Below, piece by piece: positions 42,739 through 43,558 of a stretch of 43,558 nt of DNA. The notes below the pieces were generated by a model, which had not been told where the DNA came from, did not search any database, and saw nothing but the letters and a program-made list of their open reading frames with translations. The position numbers and the translations under genes were made by a program. The DNA is from a bacterium (GTDB lineage Bacteria > Margulisbacteria > Marinamargulisbacteria > JABIPA01). Location: contig JABIPA010000051.1 in the NCBI GenBank assembly GCA_018698675.1, positions 1 to 43,558 of the forward strand, read 5' to 3'. Every line of letters begins with the position of its first letter. Position 1 is the first letter of the stretch.

Positions 42739-43558
42739 TTATACGACGTCCAGGTTCACTAAGTCTTGAAATGTCTCTCTTTTAACTAAGTAACGGGCAG
42801 AACCATCTTTAACAACTACCATGGCAGGTCTACAAAATCGATTGTAATTTGAAGCCATCGAATAGTTGTAAGCTCCAGTTCCATATACAACTAAAACATC
42901 GCCAACTTCAGCATCTGGAAGAGATATTCCATTTGCCAAAATATCACCCGATTCACAAAATTTTCCTGCGATAGAAAACGTATCTGTATTTGGTCTATCA
43001 GCTTTATTTGCTAGAGCAAACGTATACTCTGCTTGATACATTATAGGTCGTGGATTGTCGGCCATTCCACCATCAATAAAAACATAATTTTTAACATTTT
43101 TAATTCGTTTCACCGTACCTATTTTATAAGCCGTGATTCCAGCAGTCCCTACAATAGAACGACCCGGCTCTAACATTAACAAAGGTAATTCCAAATTTTC
43201 TCGTTCACAAGCTGCTTTCAGTTTCGAACATAACCGAGCGACAAAATCACTAACGGCAGGAGGATCATCAGATTCAACATATTGAATACCAATGCCACCA
43301 CCACAATTGATTTCTGGAACATCGATACCCAATTCAGATTTAATTAATGCTACTTTTTCGATCATTAAATTTGCCAAATCTTCAAATGGTTTAACATCAA
43401 ATATTTGAGATCCAATATGACTATGAATTCCCAAAAACTCTAAATTATCATCGCTAACGATTACCTTAACTATTTTAATTAAATCGTTCTTATCAATTCC
43501 AAATTTTGAATCGATTTGACCAGTTTTAATATACTCATGCGTATGAGCCTCGATTTCA
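42739..43558 (-). CDS. lysA: Diaminopimelate decarboxylase, partial (N terminus beyond window)
   Basis: LysA decarboxylates meso-diaminopimelate to lysine using pyridoxal phosphate. The visible 273 residues cover the C-terminal two thirds. The frame is open to the window edge (EIEAHTHEYIKTGQIDSKFGI...), so the Met at 43434 is internal. Seen are LGIHSHIGSQ, CGGGIGI, EPGRSIVG and, in the beta domain, KFCESGDIL (family CESGD motif) and GTGAYNYSMASNYN. The PLP-binding lysine lies outside the window. It is upstream of cdaA in the same unit. Confidence 0.97.
   Translation of the reverse strand, partial: EIEAHTHEYIKTGQIDSKFGIDKNDLIKIVKVIVSDDNLEFLGIHSHIGSQIFDVKPFEDLANLMIEKVALIKSELGIDVPEINCGGGIGIQYVESDDPPAVSDFVARLCSKLKAACERENLELPLLMLEPGRSIVGTAGITAYKIGTVKRIKNVKNYVFIDGGMADNPRPIMYQAEYTFALANKADRPNTDTFSIAGKFCESGDILANGISLPDAEVGDVLVVYGTGAYNYSMASNYNRFCRPAMVVVKDGSARYLVKRETFQDLVNLDVV

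Noticed and set aside
1-43558. CRISPR arrays, integrases, restriction or toxin-antitoxin systems
   Set aside because: No regularly spaced repeat array of three or more units and no recombinase, nuclease-methylase or toxin-antitoxin motif was seen; the only direct repeat is the two-copy unit at 1-131.

Overview
The window is a low-GC (roughly one third by eye), gene-dense bacterial chromosome segment with one tRNA and about 37 protein genes. It combines traits often seen in Gram-positives (an HrcA/CIRCE-controlled hrcA-grpE-dnaK-dnaJ operon, RNase Y with YmdB, the c-di-AMP cyclase CdaA, and SpoIIE/STAS partner switching) with diderm traits (LptB plus an LptF/LptG permease for lipopolysaccharide export, lipoproteins, and type IV pilus/type II secretion genes). 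With the ankyrin and low-complexity orphan proteins, this suggests an uncultured diderm lineage near the Cyanobacteria/Margulisbacteria (for example Marinamargulisbacteria). That placement is inference and was not tested by any search.

Layout: 1-260 holds a 54-bp direct repeat, a 104-bp palindromic element and tRNA-Arg(CCT). 324-2472 holds an exonuclease I homologue that seems to need a non-canonical start codon, a single-domain response regulator and a possible gene remnant. 2469-7380 (minus) is the heat-shock operon with its CIRCE operator and a clear promoter. 7589-12975 holds a Gfo/Idh/MocA dehydrogenase, a CinA-like protein, recA, rny and ymdB. 13010-15033 is an lptB-lptF/G unit with its own promoter. 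15108-23790 is a tightly packed co-directional run: response regulator, a 1060-aa GAF/PAS/SpoIIE/HATPase sensor, a STAS antagonist, pilB, pilC, a small pilin and lysS. 23953-26225 is secD-secF. 26355-29238 (minus) is a lipoprotein hydrolase and accD-accA. 29484-30424 is rpsT and a DUF192 protein. 30421-31601 (minus) is a fibronectin-type lipoprotein with an orphan partner. 31853-35802 is ftsK and homoserine dehydrogenase. 35928-39500 is an accessory patch of orphan proteins (ankyrin protein, 726-aa helical protein, divergent 139-aa protein). 39602-43558 (minus) is lysA (cut by the window edge), cdaA, panB and cysS.

The two most interesting themes are these. First, the partner-switching module (response regulator, phosphatase/kinase sensor, STAS protein) runs by overlapping reading frames straight into pilus or secretion motor genes, which suggests stress- or signal-gated control of a surface machine. 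Second, several genes (ftsK, hom, secD, the 15108 response regulator, possibly the 7589 dehydrogenase) lack a Shine-Dalgarno and have a promoter-like -35/-10 pair placed so that transcription would begin at or within a few bases of the start codon. This predicts leaderless or near-leaderless mRNAs alongside SD-led genes. At hom and secD a perfect inverted repeat also covers the -10 region, and at hom it covers the start codon.
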